64,000 nucleotides of DNA from Tunturibacter gelidoferens. GTDB taxonomy: Bacteria > Acidobacteriota > Terriglobia > Terriglobales > Acidobacteriaceae. Positions 1-8,690 of the stretch are shown in pieces. Below the pieces are notes generated by a model. The model ran no database searches, was not told the origin of the DNA, and saw only the letters and a program-made list of their open reading frames with translations. The stretch covers positions 2,170,001 to 2,234,000 of the forward strand of contig NZ_CP132938.1 in assembly GCF_040358255.1 (NCBI RefSeq), given 5' to 3'. Numbering within the stretch: position 1 is the first letter of the stretch; each line of letters starts with the position of its first letter. Position numbers and translations under genes: made by a program.

Positions 1-650
1 GAAGCCGAGGTTAGGATGCGCCCGATCTTTGCAGATTTGCGCCGGTGAGCGTCGATGGTTCAGGGATGGGATGCGGCTTCTGTGGATTTGGCGTCATCCT
101 CGGTATGGGCGGGGAAGCCTCGATGGGACGACATGCCATTCATCCACGCTGTTCTCACCATCTCCCTTTCACCATCTCCCTTTCCTCGAGCGAGTGAGGC
201 AGACCGGCGGCCCGAGTCAGGGGTACCCCCTGGGGGGGTATCTCTTCGTAAGTGGCTTAGATGCAGTCAGATAGAAAAATAGGTGTCGCCAAATTCGTCT
301 AAAGAAAGGGGTTAGGGGCAAAATCCTCTTAGCAAAGGACTTACGGGCATGTGCTGTTCGATTTCGGTTATGCGCGGACCTTATTTTTTGTCTGACTCTA
401 TTTTACGGGATCGGGAGGAACTCATACGCCACGCGTAAGTGGTTTTATAAGAGTGATTTGAGTGATTTAGGGGCTTGACAGGTTTTTCGGGGTGTCTGGA
501 TTGCACGGAATGTTCCGTTTGTGAGGGGGGAATTCCGGGAGTGGGCCAGTTTCAACTTAGGGGCAGCCAAGTTGCCTGTGATCCTGTTTTCCATTCAGAG
601 GACTCGAGGATCCGGCGGCCGACCGTATGAGACGACCGCCGGCTCAGTCA
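1..650. repeat. Gene-free region with intergenic repeat debris
   Basis: No convincing coding region is visible; the short open frames have no recognisable motif or good ribosome binding site. Around 218-242 there is a near-palindrome centred on GGTACC followed by a G run, and around 290-350 short phrases recur in slightly altered form (AAAGAAAGGGGTTAGGGGCA, then GCAAAGGACTTACGGGCA). This looks like part of a dispersed intergenic repeat. At 612-618 and 636-642 the arms CCGGCGG and CCGCCGG could form a hairpin just past the stop of the minus-strand oxidoreductase gene. It has no T run, so a terminator is only a possibility. Confidence 0.45.
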
Positions 651-1412
651 CTAAACGTGCATGCTCGCGAACACGTCGAGGAACTCCTGGTACTTGCCAT
701 CTTTCTCCGCAGTGCGCAGAGGTCTGACTCTCTCGACGAGAATCTCTCCCTTGTCGATGGTGTTGCTTTCCAGAATCTGCATGACCTCGTTGGTGAAATC
801 CTCAAGCGGCATGGCACGCGGATCGCTGGCCTGCTGCGGACCTCCGAGCTCTGTCTGTACGTAAGGCGGCGCGAGTTCTAAGACTTCAACGCTGGTCTTC
901 CGCAATTGCATACGAAGGGCGTCAAGCCAGTTATGCATGAAGGCCTTGGTCGCGCTGTAAACCGGACCTGGCGGATAGGGGACGAATGCAAGCCCTGAAG
1001 TGGTCACCATCAGCGTGGAGTGTGGCTGAGCACGTAATGTGGGGAGCAGAGCGGTCGACAATTGCACCACGCCGGTGATGTTGGTCTGAATGGTGCTGTA
1101 CGCCCGCGTCAGGTCGGTCGAATCCGACGTGTAGTCCTCATGCCCGGCGATGCCTGCGTTGTTGATCAGAACATTCAATTGAGGAAACCGACTCTTCACC
1201 GACTCTGCGAACTTTGTGATGGCCGCGCTGTCACTCAGGTCCACCGCGATACCTACCATCCCGGGATTGCGCCCCGTGACCTCGTCGAGCAGCTCCTGCC
1301 GCCGTCCAGCGATGATCACCCGATTCCCTTTGCCGTGCAGCGCCTCAGCAAGTGCGCGGCCGATGCCACTGGTGCCGCCAGTTATGAGGATGGTGTTGCC
1401 TGAAATTTTCAT
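651..1412 (-). CDS. SDR-family NAD(P)-dependent oxidoreductase (DltE/YdfG-like)
   Basis: A classical short-chain dehydrogenase of 253 residues, predicted cytoplasmic, that would oxidise or reduce a small hydroxyl/carbonyl substrate with NAD(P). The glycine-rich cofactor loop TGGTSGIG lies at residues 11-18, NNAG at 84-87, and the catalytic Ser139, Tyr152 and Lys156 fit the family (YSATK at 152-156). The start at 1412 is chosen because AGGAG lies a few bases upstream and the protein then begins right at the first Rossmann strand; a longer frame to 1469 exists but lacks support. The substrate cannot be told. Base composition is less G-skewed than in the following genes, which may mean a different history. 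Confidence 0.9.
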   Translation of the reverse strand: MKISGNTILITGGTSGIGRALAEALHGKGNRVIIAGRRQELLDEVTGRNPGMVGIAVDLSDSAAITKFAESVKSRFPQLNVLINNAGIAGHEDYTSDSTDLTRAYSTIQTNITGVVQLSTALLPTLRAQPHSTLMVTTSGLAFVPYPPGPVYSATKAFMHNWLDALRMQLRKTSVEVLELAPPYVQTELGGPQQASDPRAMPLEDFTNEVMQILESNTIDKGEILVERVRPLRTAEKDGKYQEFLDVFASMHV

Positions 1413-1749
1413 TGTTGCTCCTTGGCGCATTGGATGCGTTATGGCAGCGGTAGATTCAACACGGTGCAAGTTGGACTTCCTCTCTTGACAGGAGCGATGA
1501 GTCCCTGGCGGTCAGTCCTTATGAACGCTCTTGTGGCCGTTAATCAGGCCGTGTTCCCGCAAAGTCGGGTTTTCGGAGACTTCAGTCGTTCACTCCAAGC
1601 TGACCAGCTACCGAATTTCGCGGCGAAAGTTCTCGCCGGTACGAAGGAGGAGCGGTTCCTCCACTGCGCTGCGATTCGGTCGGAATGACAGATTTGTGCT
1701 GTTGCTATGAACTCCCACTTGCTGGAAGGGTGCGAGAGGGAGTTCTGTT
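1413..1749. repeat. Intergenic region with short copy of hairpin repeat family 1
   Basis: No gene is visible. About 1641-1690 carries a short form of the dispersed repeat described at 26121-26190: a TTCCTCCACTGCGCTGCG head and a TCGGTCGGAATGACAG tail, without the variable hairpin insert. The rest shows nothing recognisable. Confidence 0.5.
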
Positions 1750-3087
1750 TTAGTGAGCGGTAGCGGTGTGTGAGGGGTGCCTGGGGTCCTGGTCTATGTC
1801 TTTGCGGCGAGAGGCGATGAAGCCGAAGAAGGCGATATAGATGTAGCAAACGGCGGGGATGATGAAGGCGTGCTGGACGCCTACGCGGTCGGCAAGATGG
1901 CCTTCGGCTAGGGGAAGGAGGGCACCGCCTACGATCGCCTGGACGAGGAGGCTGGATCCTTTGCTGGTGAGTTCGCCTAGTCCGGCGAGGCCAAGGCTGA
2001 AGATGCTGGGGAACATGATGGAGTTGAAGAAGCCGATGGCGAGGACGGTGTAGAGGGCGACGGGTCCTCCGGTGGCCATGGTGGTAAGGACGAGGCAGAA
2101 GGCGATGAAGGCCGCTGCTGCGAGGGCTTTGCCGGTGCTGATGTAACGAAGGACGTAGGAGCCGATGAAGCGGCCGATCATGGCTCCGCCCCAGTAGAAA
2201 GAGACGTAGTGGGCGGCGGTCCGCTCGGGGAAGTTCATGATGTGGGGCAGGCCGAGGTAGTTGATGAGGAAGCTGCCGATGGAGACCTCGGCGCCTACAT
2301 AGACGAAGATGCCGAGTGTGGCCATGAGCAGATACGGCTGATGCCAGATGCTTCCTGCGGCGCGGCCGACTAGCTCACCGGGGCGGAAGTCGCGGGTGAA
2401 GTCGGTGGTCGGGAGCTTGATCAGGCCGATGGCGACGGCGAGTACGACGAGAGTAAGAGCGATGACGAGGTAAGGCATGCGGACGGAAGATGCCTGCTGC
2501 TCGCGGTAGGTCTGAAGCGCTGCGGCGGAGAAGGACTGGATCTTTTCGGGCGAGGCCTGGATGGCACCGAGGATGAGGGCTCCGCCGAAGAAGGGTGCGA
2601 TGGTAGTGCCGAAGGAGTTGAAGGCCTGAGCGAGATTGAGGCGGCTGGCCGCGGTGGCTTGCGGGCCGAGGTTGGTGACGTAGGGGTTGGCCGAGACCTG
2701 AAGGCAGGTGATACCGGCGGCGAGGATGACGAGCGCGGAGAGGAAGAGAGGGAAGGACGCGGTGCTGGCGGCGGGCAGGAAGAGCAGCGCGCCGGCGGCC
2801 ATGACGATGAGGCCGATGACCATGGATTGCTTGTAGCCGCGCCAGTCGACGAGTTTTCCGGAGGGGAGCGCGAAGATGAAGTACGACGAGAAGAAGGCGA
2901 ATTGAACGAGCAGGGCCTGGCCGTAATTGAGGCTGAAGATGCCTTTGAGATGCGGGATGAGGATGTCGTTGAGACAGGTGAGGAAGCCCCACATAAAGAA
3001 GAGCACGGTGGCGATGCTCATGGCGCGAACGTCAGTGGCCTGGGGGTCGCGGGTGGAGGCTGTCTGCTGGGTCGTGGTTATGTTCAA
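1750..3087 (-). CDS. Sugar MFS transporter of the FucP/GluP (FHS) type
   Basis: A 445-residue inner-membrane permease with about 12 hydrophobic segments. The first segment, with the phrase FFMWGFLTCLNDILIPHLK, is characteristic of the fucose/glucose/galactose:H+ symporter (FHS) branch of the major facilitator superfamily, so it likely imports a hexose or deoxyhexose with protons. The predicted start is a TTG at 3085-3087 preceded by AGGAAA at good spacing; an ATG at 3021 would give a shorter protein that still holds all membrane segments. It is transcribed divergently from the membrane protein at 3303. No sugar-catabolic gene lies next to it, so the substrate is open. Confidence 0.88.
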   Translation of the reverse strand: MNITTTQQTASTRDPQATDVRAMSIATVLFFMWGFLTCLNDILIPHLKGIFSLNYGQALLVQFAFFSSYFIFALPSGKLVDWRGYKQSMVIGLIVMAAGALLFLPAASTASFPLFLSALVILAAGITCLQVSANPYVTNLGPQATAASRLNLAQAFNSFGTTIAPFFGGALILGAIQASPEKIQSFSAAALQTYREQQASSVRMPYLVIALTLVVLAVAIGLIKLPTTDFTRDFRPGELVGRAAGSIWHQPYLLMATLGIFVYVGAEVSIGSFLINYLGLPHIMNFPERTAAHYVSFYWGGAMIGRFIGSYVLRYISTGKALAAAAFIAFCLVLTTMATGGPVALYTVLAIGFFNSIMFPSIFSLGLAGLGELTSKGSSLLVQAIVGGALLPLAEGHLADRVGVQHAFIIPAVCYIYIAFFGFIASRRKDIDQDPRHPSHTATAH

Positions 3088-3302
3088 GGGTTTTTTCCTG
3101 CCTCTGCAAGCTAGTTATATCAGCGTGAGAGATTCTACAGGTTTGGAGTGCCGGGTTGGGCCTCCGGTTGCAAAAGAGAGGTTGTGAGCTGTTGCAACCC
3201 GCAGTAAGGATCGGGTCATCCTAGGAGTGATTGCGGCGGAACGGGGGCTGCACATTCCCTTGCCGAAAGCCAGTGGCATGCGGTTTTTGACGAGGTGAGC
3301 CT

Positions 3303-4379
3303 ATGTCCAGGCACAAGCGAATTTGTCTGATTGTGGTGTATGTGTTCGCTACGGTGCAGTTTGTGTGGTGCTATCTGTGGCTGACAAGGCCCTACGTGAA
3401 CACACTGCTGTACGAGGAGGGCCGGGAGCGGATGCCGTTCCAGGGGCGAAGCCTGATGATGCTGCCGATGCGGTGGGCGCATGAGAGCAGTACCCTTGCG
3501 TGGCTGGCGAGACCGCTGGCGAAGTCACACTTCTGGTTTCCCAAGCCGGTGTCTTCCGAGGTGCTGGTGCAGGCGGGGATCAACGTCGTGTGTTTGCTTG
3601 TGGCCGGGTACATGACGACGAGGATCTACCAGGCGAGTTCGCGGCGGCGGCTGTTGACGCCGATGGTTTATCCGCTGCTGCTGGTGGCCTGCGCCGCGAC
3701 CTATGTGATGCATACGGTGCAGAACTTTCGATTCGTCTACGATCTGCCGAGCCTGGCGTTCTTCGCGACGGCGATGTACCTGATGTACTTTCGGCGGCAC
3801 TGGATTTACTTTGCGGGACTGTTTGTGATCGCGACGCTGAACAGAGAGACTACGCTGCTGTTGCTGCCGTTGTTTTTGCTGAATGAAGCGGTGGAGGGTG
3901 GGCGGCTGCGATGGTCGAGGATGCTGCGCGTGCAGAGCCTGGGAGTAGTCGTGCCGCTGGCTTTATTTTGGGCGGGGTGGCAGATCTTCCTTCGACACGT
4001 GTTCGCGGGTAATGTGTCGGAGTTCTATCCACGGATCGACTGGAATGTGAAGTCGCTGCTGTTTCCACAGGCGTGGCCGCAGTTGATGAGTGCTTGCGGA
4101 TATCTGCTGGTGTTTGTCGTGGTGATGCGGCGGAGGATTCGCGACCCCCGGTTGGAGGCCTGGCTGTGGCTGCTGCCGATCTGGTTCGGGTTCATGTTTG
4201 TGTATGGGATTCTGATCGAGACGAGGGTATTCGGCGAACTGATTCCGCTGATTGTGTGTGCGACGGTTTTGATCGTTGAAGAGGGTCTGCTGGCGCAGAT
4301 GGTGATGACGACTCGGCAGCCTGCGCTGGAGTTGGCCGTTTCTTCTGGTACTCACGTGGGGGCTCGGGAGGCGGCTTGA
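3303..4379 (+). CDS. Polytopic membrane protein, possible GT-C-type glycosyltransferase
   Basis: A 358-residue protein with about nine predicted membrane helices, the first at residues 8-27. The arrangement, with a first helix, a long periplasmic-like loop (about 28-85) and a later helix containing NRETTLLLLP, resembles uncharacterised GT-C-fold mannosyl/arabinosyl transferase-like proteins, but no catalytic motif is clear, so the function is a guess. The ATG at 3303 is preceded by GAGGTGA. A family 2 repeat (4388-4490) follows directly and separates it from the convergent rph gene. Confidence 0.7.
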   Translation: MSRHKRICLIVVYVFATVQFVWCYLWLTRPYVNTLLYEEGRERMPFQGRSLMMLPMRWAHESSTLAWLARPLAKSHFWFPKPVSSEVLVQAGINVVCLLVAGYMTTRIYQASSRRRLLTPMVYPLLLVACAATYVMHTVQNFRFVYDLPSLAFFATAMYLMYFRRHWIYFAGLFVIATLNRETTLLLLPLFLLNEAVEGGRLRWSRMLRVQSLGVVVPLALFWAGWQIFLRHVFAGNVSEFYPRIDWNVKSLLFPQAWPQLMSACGYLLVFVVVMRRRIRDPRLEAWLWLLPIWFGFMFVYGILIETRVFGELIPLIVCATVLIVEEGLLAQMVMTTRQPALELAVSSGTHVGAREAA

Positions 4380-4387
4380 CGAGGGTT

Positions 4388-4490
4388 GTCCTGCCGGACG
4401 GGCTCCCTGCGCGGGAGGCGGTCACTTCGTGACTTTTGTACCGGTCGCGGCTGGGTAGGTGCGCGGGTCCTCCCGTTGGTCGGGATGAAG
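4388..4490 (+). repeat. Dispersed repeat family 2, locus 1 (single copy)
   Basis: Starts with GTCCTGCCGGACGGG, continues with a small hairpin CTCCC-TGCGC-GGGAG, then the invariant hairpin GTCAC-TTC-GTGAC, a spacer, and CCCGTTGGTCGG. The same order of blocks is seen at 8136, 18408 and 23883. It lies between the convergent genes ending at 4379 and 4493. Confidence 0.85.
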
Positions 4491-4492
4491 AT

Positions 4493-5251
4493 TTATCCTG
4501 CCTGGTCCAGGATCGTGCGCTGGGCGGCGAGGAGTTCTTGGATGCCCTTCTCGGCGAAGTCGAGCATCTGGCCAAGCTGGGCGCGGGTGTAGGAGTCGTG
4601 CTCGGCGGTGGCCTGGGTCTCGACGAGGCCTCCGTTGGCTAGCATGACTACGTTCATGTCGACGGCGGCGCGGGAGTCCTCTTCGTAGGCGAGGTCAAGC
4701 AGAACGTTGCCGTCGACGATGCCGACGGAGGTGGCGGCGACCATCTGTTTGAGAGGCGAGTTCTTGAGGGTGCCGGCTTTGACGAGCTTGCCGAGCGCGA
4801 GGGCCAGGGCGACGCAGGCTCCGGTGATGGCTGCGGTGCGGGTTCCGCCGTCGGCCTGAAGGACATCACAGTCGAGGATGACGGTGCGCTCGCCGAGAGC
4901 CTTCATATCTACCACGCTTCGCAAGGAACGCCCGATGAGGCGCTGGATCTCGTGAGTGCGGCCGCCGACCTTGCCGCGTTCGCTCTCGCGTGCGGTGCGG
5001 GTGAGGGTGGCTCGGGGGAGCATGCCGTACTCGGCGGTGACCCAGCCACGGCCGGAGTTGCGGAGCCAGCTGGGGACGCCCTGCTCGACGGTGGCGTTGC
5101 AGAGGACGCGAGTGTTGCCGGACTCCATGAGGACGGAGCCCTCGGCCATGGCGACGTAGTGAGGGGTGATGCGGACCTGACGGAGGGCGTCGGCGGAGCG
5201 GTGGTCGGGGCGGAAGAGCTGAGGGGAGGGTGTGGCGGTGGTTACGGACAT
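4493..5251 (-). CDS. rph: Ribonuclease PH
   Basis: A 252-residue phosphorolytic 3'-to-5' exoribonuclease that trims tRNA precursors and uses phosphate to release nucleoside diphosphates. The whole family framework is visible: [19 protein letters not shown] near the N-terminus, [14 protein letters not shown], the [14 protein letters not shown] segment that contacts RNA, and the phosphate-binding region [11 protein letters not shown]. Length matches the family. The start at 5251 is chosen because conserved sequence begins within about ten residues; the open frame extends upstream without homology. It is a stand-alone gene convergent with the membrane protein at 3303. Often rph is paired with a dITP/XTP pyrophosphatase gene; none is seen here. 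Confidence 0.96.
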   Translation of the reverse strand: MSVTTATPSPQLFRPDHRSADALRQVRITPHYVAMAEGSVLMESGNTRVLCNATVEQGVPSWLRNSGRGWVTAEYGMLPRATLTRTARESERGKVGGRTHEIQRLIGRSLRSVVDMKALGERTVILDCDVLQADGGTRTAAITGACVALALALGKLVKAGTLKNSPLKQMVAATSVGIVDGNVLLDLAYEEDSRAAVDMNVVMLANGGLVETQATAEHDSYTRAQLGQMLDFAEKGIQELLAAQRTILDQAG

Positions 5252-5318
5252 TAGGGAATTATAGTTGCGGGGTTGTGGGAGCGATGGGATGGGTGGAGTG
5301 TGAGCCCTTTGGGGGAGT

Positions 5319-5427
5319 GTTCCGAAATGGGATTGGTTCCATAATGGGAAGGCTCGATTGGATTGGAGTTTGTTGAGGATTTTGTGGGAGTCGGTGGATC
5401 TTGGTTGGATTCGGTTCCATATTGGGA
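5319..5427. promoter_or_regulatory. Three near-identical 14-bp candidate operator sites
   Basis: GTTCCGAAATGGGA (5319-5332), GTTCCATAATGGGA (5336-5349) and GTTCCATATTGGGA (5414-5427) share the consensus GTTCCRWAWTGGGA, with a weak TCC-N6-GGA dyad. The second and third copies extend their match further (GGTTCCATA and GGGAMGGCTC). They sit 138-246 bp upstream of the start of a histidine kinase / NtrC-type activator operon, where enhancer sites for such activators usually lie. They could equally serve rph. Function is inferred. Confidence 0.45.
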
Positions 5428-5479
5428 CGGCTCCTGATTCGGGTGGCGCAGGAGGATTGGAGGAGTTTTCGCTTGATGT

Positions 5480-5526
5480 GTAATCACTTAGGAAGGGAGT
5501 TCCAGTTTGGCACTTGAAGTGATTAC
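5480..5526. promoter_or_regulatory. Perfect 10-bp inverted repeat upstream of the two-component operon
   Basis: GTAATCACTT (5480-5489) and AAGTGATTAC (5517-5526) are perfect reverse complements separated by 27 bases, ending 38 bases before the predicted start of the kinase gene. They could be a dimeric regulator site or a 5' leader stem. Confidence 0.5.
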
Positions 5527-5564
5527 AGAAGTGCATCTGCTATAGGTTACTAAGCAGGAGAACG

Positions 5565-6527
5565 GTGGATTTCGGAATGCAGGCAATGCAGAGTGGTACT
5601 GCCTCGGGGCCAGAGAGTTATTCAGGGAAGTTTGCGGCGCTTCGCCATGTGACACGCCAGATGGGTCTTGGTGGCTCGGCGATGCCGACGGTGCGGAGGA
5701 CGGTGGATGCGCCGGCTGCCGAGGTGGCAGCGATCGCGGGGGTGGCCGAGGGCGCGGGGCTGGCGCATGACGCGGGTAATCTGCTGGGGGCGCTGAGTCT
5801 TTATTCTGATCTGCTGGCGCTGCCCGGAGTGCTGCATGAAGAGCATAAGGAATATGCCAACGAGCTGAGGATGTTGAGCGATCGCAGCTGGGCGATGATT
5901 GACCGGCTGGTGAATCATGCGCGTGCTGGAAGGTCGACGAAGGTGCAGGGAGAGTTTGCCGTGCTGCCAGATGTGGTGGACCGGTGCAGGGGCCTGCTGA
6001 GCCGGGTGGCGGGGCGGACGGTGGAGATCTCTTATGGCGTGGGTGCGTTTCAGGCGGTGAAGGTGCCGGTAGAGTCGGTGGAGCGGATACTGACGAACCT
6101 GGTGAAGAATGCGGCGGAGGCTACGCCGTGGGTCGGGGCGATCTCGATCCATGTGGAAGGCGTGCTGCAGGCGACGGAGAGCGAAGGCGAAGAGCCGCGA
6201 CGCAGAGTGGTAATGACGGTGACGGACCGCGGCTGCGGGATGGATCAGGCGGCGGTGCGACGGTTGATGCAGACCGGCGGGATCTCTTCTGCGAATGGAC
6301 GTGGGCTGGGCTTTCGGGTGGTGCGGGAGTTGGTGGCTATTTCGGGTGGATCTCTGAATATTGCGAGCCAGCCGGAGGTGGGAACAAGCATCTCGGTGGA
6401 GTGGAGTGCGATGAAGCGGTTGGATGCGGTGCTCGAGCGGGAGGAGTTGGAGATGGAGGGAACGAGGATGAACGATTCGGGAGTGAAGATGGTCGTACGG
6501 GGAGAGGCTGGATGGATCGCATGCTAA
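5565..6527 (+). CDS. Cytoplasmic sensor histidine kinase
   Basis: A 320-residue kinase without membrane segments. A degenerate H-box lies at AHDAGNLLGALSLYSDLL with the likely phosphorylated His68, followed by a HATPase domain: N-box ILTNLVKNAAEATP, G1 box DRGCGMD, and G2 region GRGLGFRVVRELV. The last 50 residues are charged and probably disordered. The start is GTG at 5565 with AGGAG four bases before it; ATG at 5577 is the alternative. It overlaps by 16 bases with the NtrC-type regulator, so the two are almost surely translationally coupled and form a cognate pair. The sensed signal is unknown; the lack of membrane and PAS domains suggests an internal cue or a partner protein. Confidence 0.88.
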   Translation: MDFGMQAMQSGTASGPESYSGKFAALRHVTRQMGLGGSAMPTVRRTVDAPAAEVAAIAGVAEGAGLAHDAGNLLGALSLYSDLLALPGVLHEEHKEYANELRMLSDRSWAMIDRLVNHARAGRSTKVQGEFAVLPDVVDRCRGLLSRVAGRTVEISYGVGAFQAVKVPVESVERILTNLVKNAAEATPWVGAISIHVEGVLQATESEGEEPRRRVVMTVTDRGCGMDQAAVRRLMQTGGISSANGRGLGFRVVRELVAISGGSLNIASQPEVGTSISVEWSAMKRLDAVLEREELEMEGTRMNDSGVKMVVRGEAGWIAC

Positions 6528-8128
6528 GGATGACGGGTTTTGAGACGGCGGGAGCGAGGACGAGCGGTGCAGGAGGTGTTTCTGTGTTGAACGAAGGAGG
6601 GAATGGTGAGCGGAGGAGTGGGGAAGTGGGCGCGGACTCGCCGTCGGGAGTGCTGGTGGGCGTGTCGCCGGTCTCTGCGCCGCACGCGGTGAGTTCGGCG
6701 GAACATCTTGGGCTGCTGCATGTGCTGGTGGTTGACGATGATGAGGCGGTGAGGAAGGCTTGCTGCCAGATCGCAGCGGGGATGGGGTTTGAAGTAGTGG
6801 GCGCTGAGAGTGCTACGGCGGCGCGAGCGATTCTGAAGCAGAGGCGGATCGATCTGTTGCTGCTGGATCTCAAGTTGCCGGGTGGAGGTGGTCTGCCGCT
6901 GTTGGAGCAGGTGAAGGCGTTGCATCCAGACACGGCGGTGATTGTGATGACGGCGTTTGCGACGGTGTCCTCCGCGGTGGAGGCGATGCGGATTGGTGCG
7001 GGAGATTATCTGACCAAGCCGTTTGCACTCGAGGAATTGACGGCGGTGCTCGAGCGGACAGGGCAGCAGCTGCATATGGACGTGCAGAGCCGGCAGCTGC
7101 GCGAGAGGCTGAGAACGCAGCAGGGAATGGGGGGGCTGGTGGGCCGGTCTCCGGAGATGGAGAAGCTGTATCGGATTCTGTCGAAGGTAGCTTATTCAAC
7201 GCATCCGGTTTTGATCCTGGGGGAGAGTGGGACGGGTAAGGAACTGGTGGCGCGGTCGATTCACTTCAACGGGCCCAACGCGGCGAAACCGTTTGTGCCG
7301 GTGGACTGCGGGTCGCTGGTGCCTACGCTGATTGAGAGCGAGTTGTTTGGTCATGTGAAGGGTGCTTTCACGGGAGCTGATCGAGCGAAGGAAGGGCTGC
7401 TGGCCTCGGCTGAAGGCGGGACGGTGTTCCTGGACGAGATTGGTGAACTGCCGCTGGACCTGCAGGCGAAGCTGCTGCGGGCGCTGCAGGAGAAGGAGGT
7501 GCGGCCTGTGGGAGCGACGCAGTCCAGGCCGATCTCGGCGCGGGTGCTGGCGGCGACCAATCGTGACCTTTCGACGATGGTGGAGCAGGGACGGTTTCGC
7601 AAGGATCTGTACTTTCGTTTGAACGTGGTGAACCTGCGGATTCCTCCACTGCGGGATCGGCGAGAGGATATTGCTGTTCTGGCGACGCACTTTCTGAAGC
7701 AGATGGAGAAGGAGAGTGGCGTGGAGCGCAGCTTCTCCGACTCGATGCTGCGAACGATGGCAGAGTATGACTGGCCGGGCAATGTTCGTGAGCTTGAGAA
7801 TGCGATCGAGCGGGCGTGTGCGCTGTCGTCGGGGCCGGTGCTGCACCTGGGCGACCTGCCGACGCAGCTGCAAAACTTTCGCATGCAGCAGGGACCGGCT
7901 GTCCATGCGGCTGAGGAAGACGACGGGATGGAGCGGGGTGAGACGGTGGGCGCTTCGCAGGGCGGCGGGATCGTTTCGATCGCAGAGATGGAGAAGCATG
8001 CCATTCTTGGGACTATCCGGCAGCTGAAGGGCGATAAGCTGATGGCGGCGAAGCTGCTTGGGATAGGCAAGACGACGCTTTACCGGAAGCTGAAGGAGTA
8101 TGGGATTACGGAGGGGATGGGGGATTAG
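6512..8128 (+). CDS. Sigma-54-dependent response regulator, NtrC family
   Basis: A 538-residue transcription activator. After a poorly conserved 65-residue leader comes a receiver domain (about 69-185) with acidic cluster VVDDDE, phospho-acceptor Asp119, Thr147 and Lys169. The AAA+ domain follows, with Walker A GESGTGKE and the sigma-54 contact loop GAFTGA, then an arginine-finger region, and a Fis-type helix-turn-helix at the C-terminus ([19 protein letters not shown]). It should remodel RNA polymerase bound by sigma-54 once phosphorylated by the upstream kinase. The ATG at 6512 is preferred because GGGGAGAGG precedes it; ATG at 6521 is also possible. The target promoters are not known; candidate enhancer sites lie at 5319-5427. 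Confidence 0.95.
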   Translation: MDRMLRMTGFETAGARTSGAGGVSVLNEGGNGERRSGEVGADSPSGVLVGVSPVSAPHAVSSAEHLGLLHVLVVDDDEAVRKACCQIAAGMGFEVVGAESATAARAILKQRRIDLLLLDLKLPGGGGLPLLEQVKALHPDTAVIVMTAFATVSSAVEAMRIGAGDYLTKPFALEELTAVLERTGQQLHMDVQSRQLRERLRTQQGMGGLVGRSPEMEKLYRILSKVAYSTHPVLILGESGTGKELVARSIHFNGPNAAKPFVPVDCGSLVPTLIESELFGHVKGAFTGADRAKEGLLASAEGGTVFLDEIGELPLDLQAKLLRALQEKEVRPVGATQSRPISARVLAATNRDLSTMVEQGRFRKDLYFRLNVVNLRIPPLRDRREDIAVLATHFLKQMEKESGVERSFSDSMLRTMAEYDWPGNVRELENAIERACALSSGPVLHLGDLPTQLQNFRMQQGPAVHAAEEDDGMERGETVGASQGGGIVSIAEMEKHAILGTIRQLKGDKLMAAKLLGIGKTTLYRKLKEYGITEGMGD

Positions 8129-8135
8129 AAGACTG

Positions 8136-8342
8136 GTCCTGCCGGACGGGCCCACTACGCGTGGGGCGGTCACTTCGTGACTTGTGTACCTTGTTGTGGC
8201 AAGGGAACGGTAATGGTGCTCTCGTTGGTCGGAGGGAAGATGACGCCGACCAACGGGAGGCCCTTTGTTGATGACGGTGACACGACCGGTATACGTGTCA
8301 CGAAGTGACCGCCCCACGCGTAGTGGGCCCATCCGGCAGGAC
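8136..8342. repeat. Dispersed repeat family 2, locus 2 (inverted pair)
   Basis: Two copies head to head. The outer arms 8136-8181 and 8297-8342 are reverse complements over 46 bases with a single mismatch, and inner arms CGTTGGTCGG and CCGACCAACG also pair. Each arm contains the small hairpin CCCAC-TACGC-GTGGG and the invariant GTCAC-TTC-GTGAC. The unit could extrude a large cruciform or fold as one RNA hairpin. It lies just after the regulator gene and may act as its terminator. Confidence 0.9.
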
Positions 8343-8393
8343 AGTTTCTAATCAGCCTCTTGGAGATAGAATCAGGCGAAGGCAGGTGCGCGA

Positions 8394-8654
8394 ATGGAAT
8401 GTACTCATCTGGATCAGATTCGTAAGGTGAAGCCGTCGGCGAAGGGTTGCGAGGATTGCTTGAAGATCGGCAGTAGCTGGGTGCATCTGCGGATGTGCCT
8501 GGAGTGTGGGCATGTGGGTTGCTGCGATTCTTCTCTGCACAAGCACGCGACCAAGCATTTTCATACTACACAACATGCGATTATGCGGTCGGTTGAGCCG
8601 GGCGAGAGCTGGGGCTGGTGCTACGTGGATGAGCTGGAAGTCGATGTTGTGTGA
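8394..8654 (+). CDS. UBP-type zinc finger protein
   Basis: An 86-residue protein made of little more than one ZnF-UBP domain. Potential zinc ligands are Cys3, His5, Cys19, Cys22, Cys35, Cys38, Cys43, His49 and His55, in the order expected for this fold, and the phrase LRMCLECGHVGCCDSS is typical. In eukaryotes the domain binds the C-terminal GlyGly of ubiquitin; stand-alone bacterial versions are common but their ligand is not known. AGGTG precedes the ATG at 8394. It is followed directly by an acyltransferase gene, with which it could be co-transcribed, though no functional link is obvious. Confidence 0.9.
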   Translation: MECTHLDQIRKVKPSAKGCEDCLKIGSSWVHLRMCLECGHVGCCDSSLHKHATKHFHTTQHAIMRSVEPGESWGWCYVDELEVDVV

Positions 8655-8690
8655 TTGAGGTGCCTTGTCCTTGAGCACGGATCGAACTCG

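Noticed and set aside
29..274. Two overlapping open frames of 75-81 codons near the window start
   Set aside because: They run through repeat-like DNA, have no motif, and no ribosome binding site.
5504..5520. TGGCAC near 5504 as a sigma-54 promoter for the kinase operon
   Set aside because: The GG is followed ten bases later by GA, not GC, and the -12 element is not recognisable.
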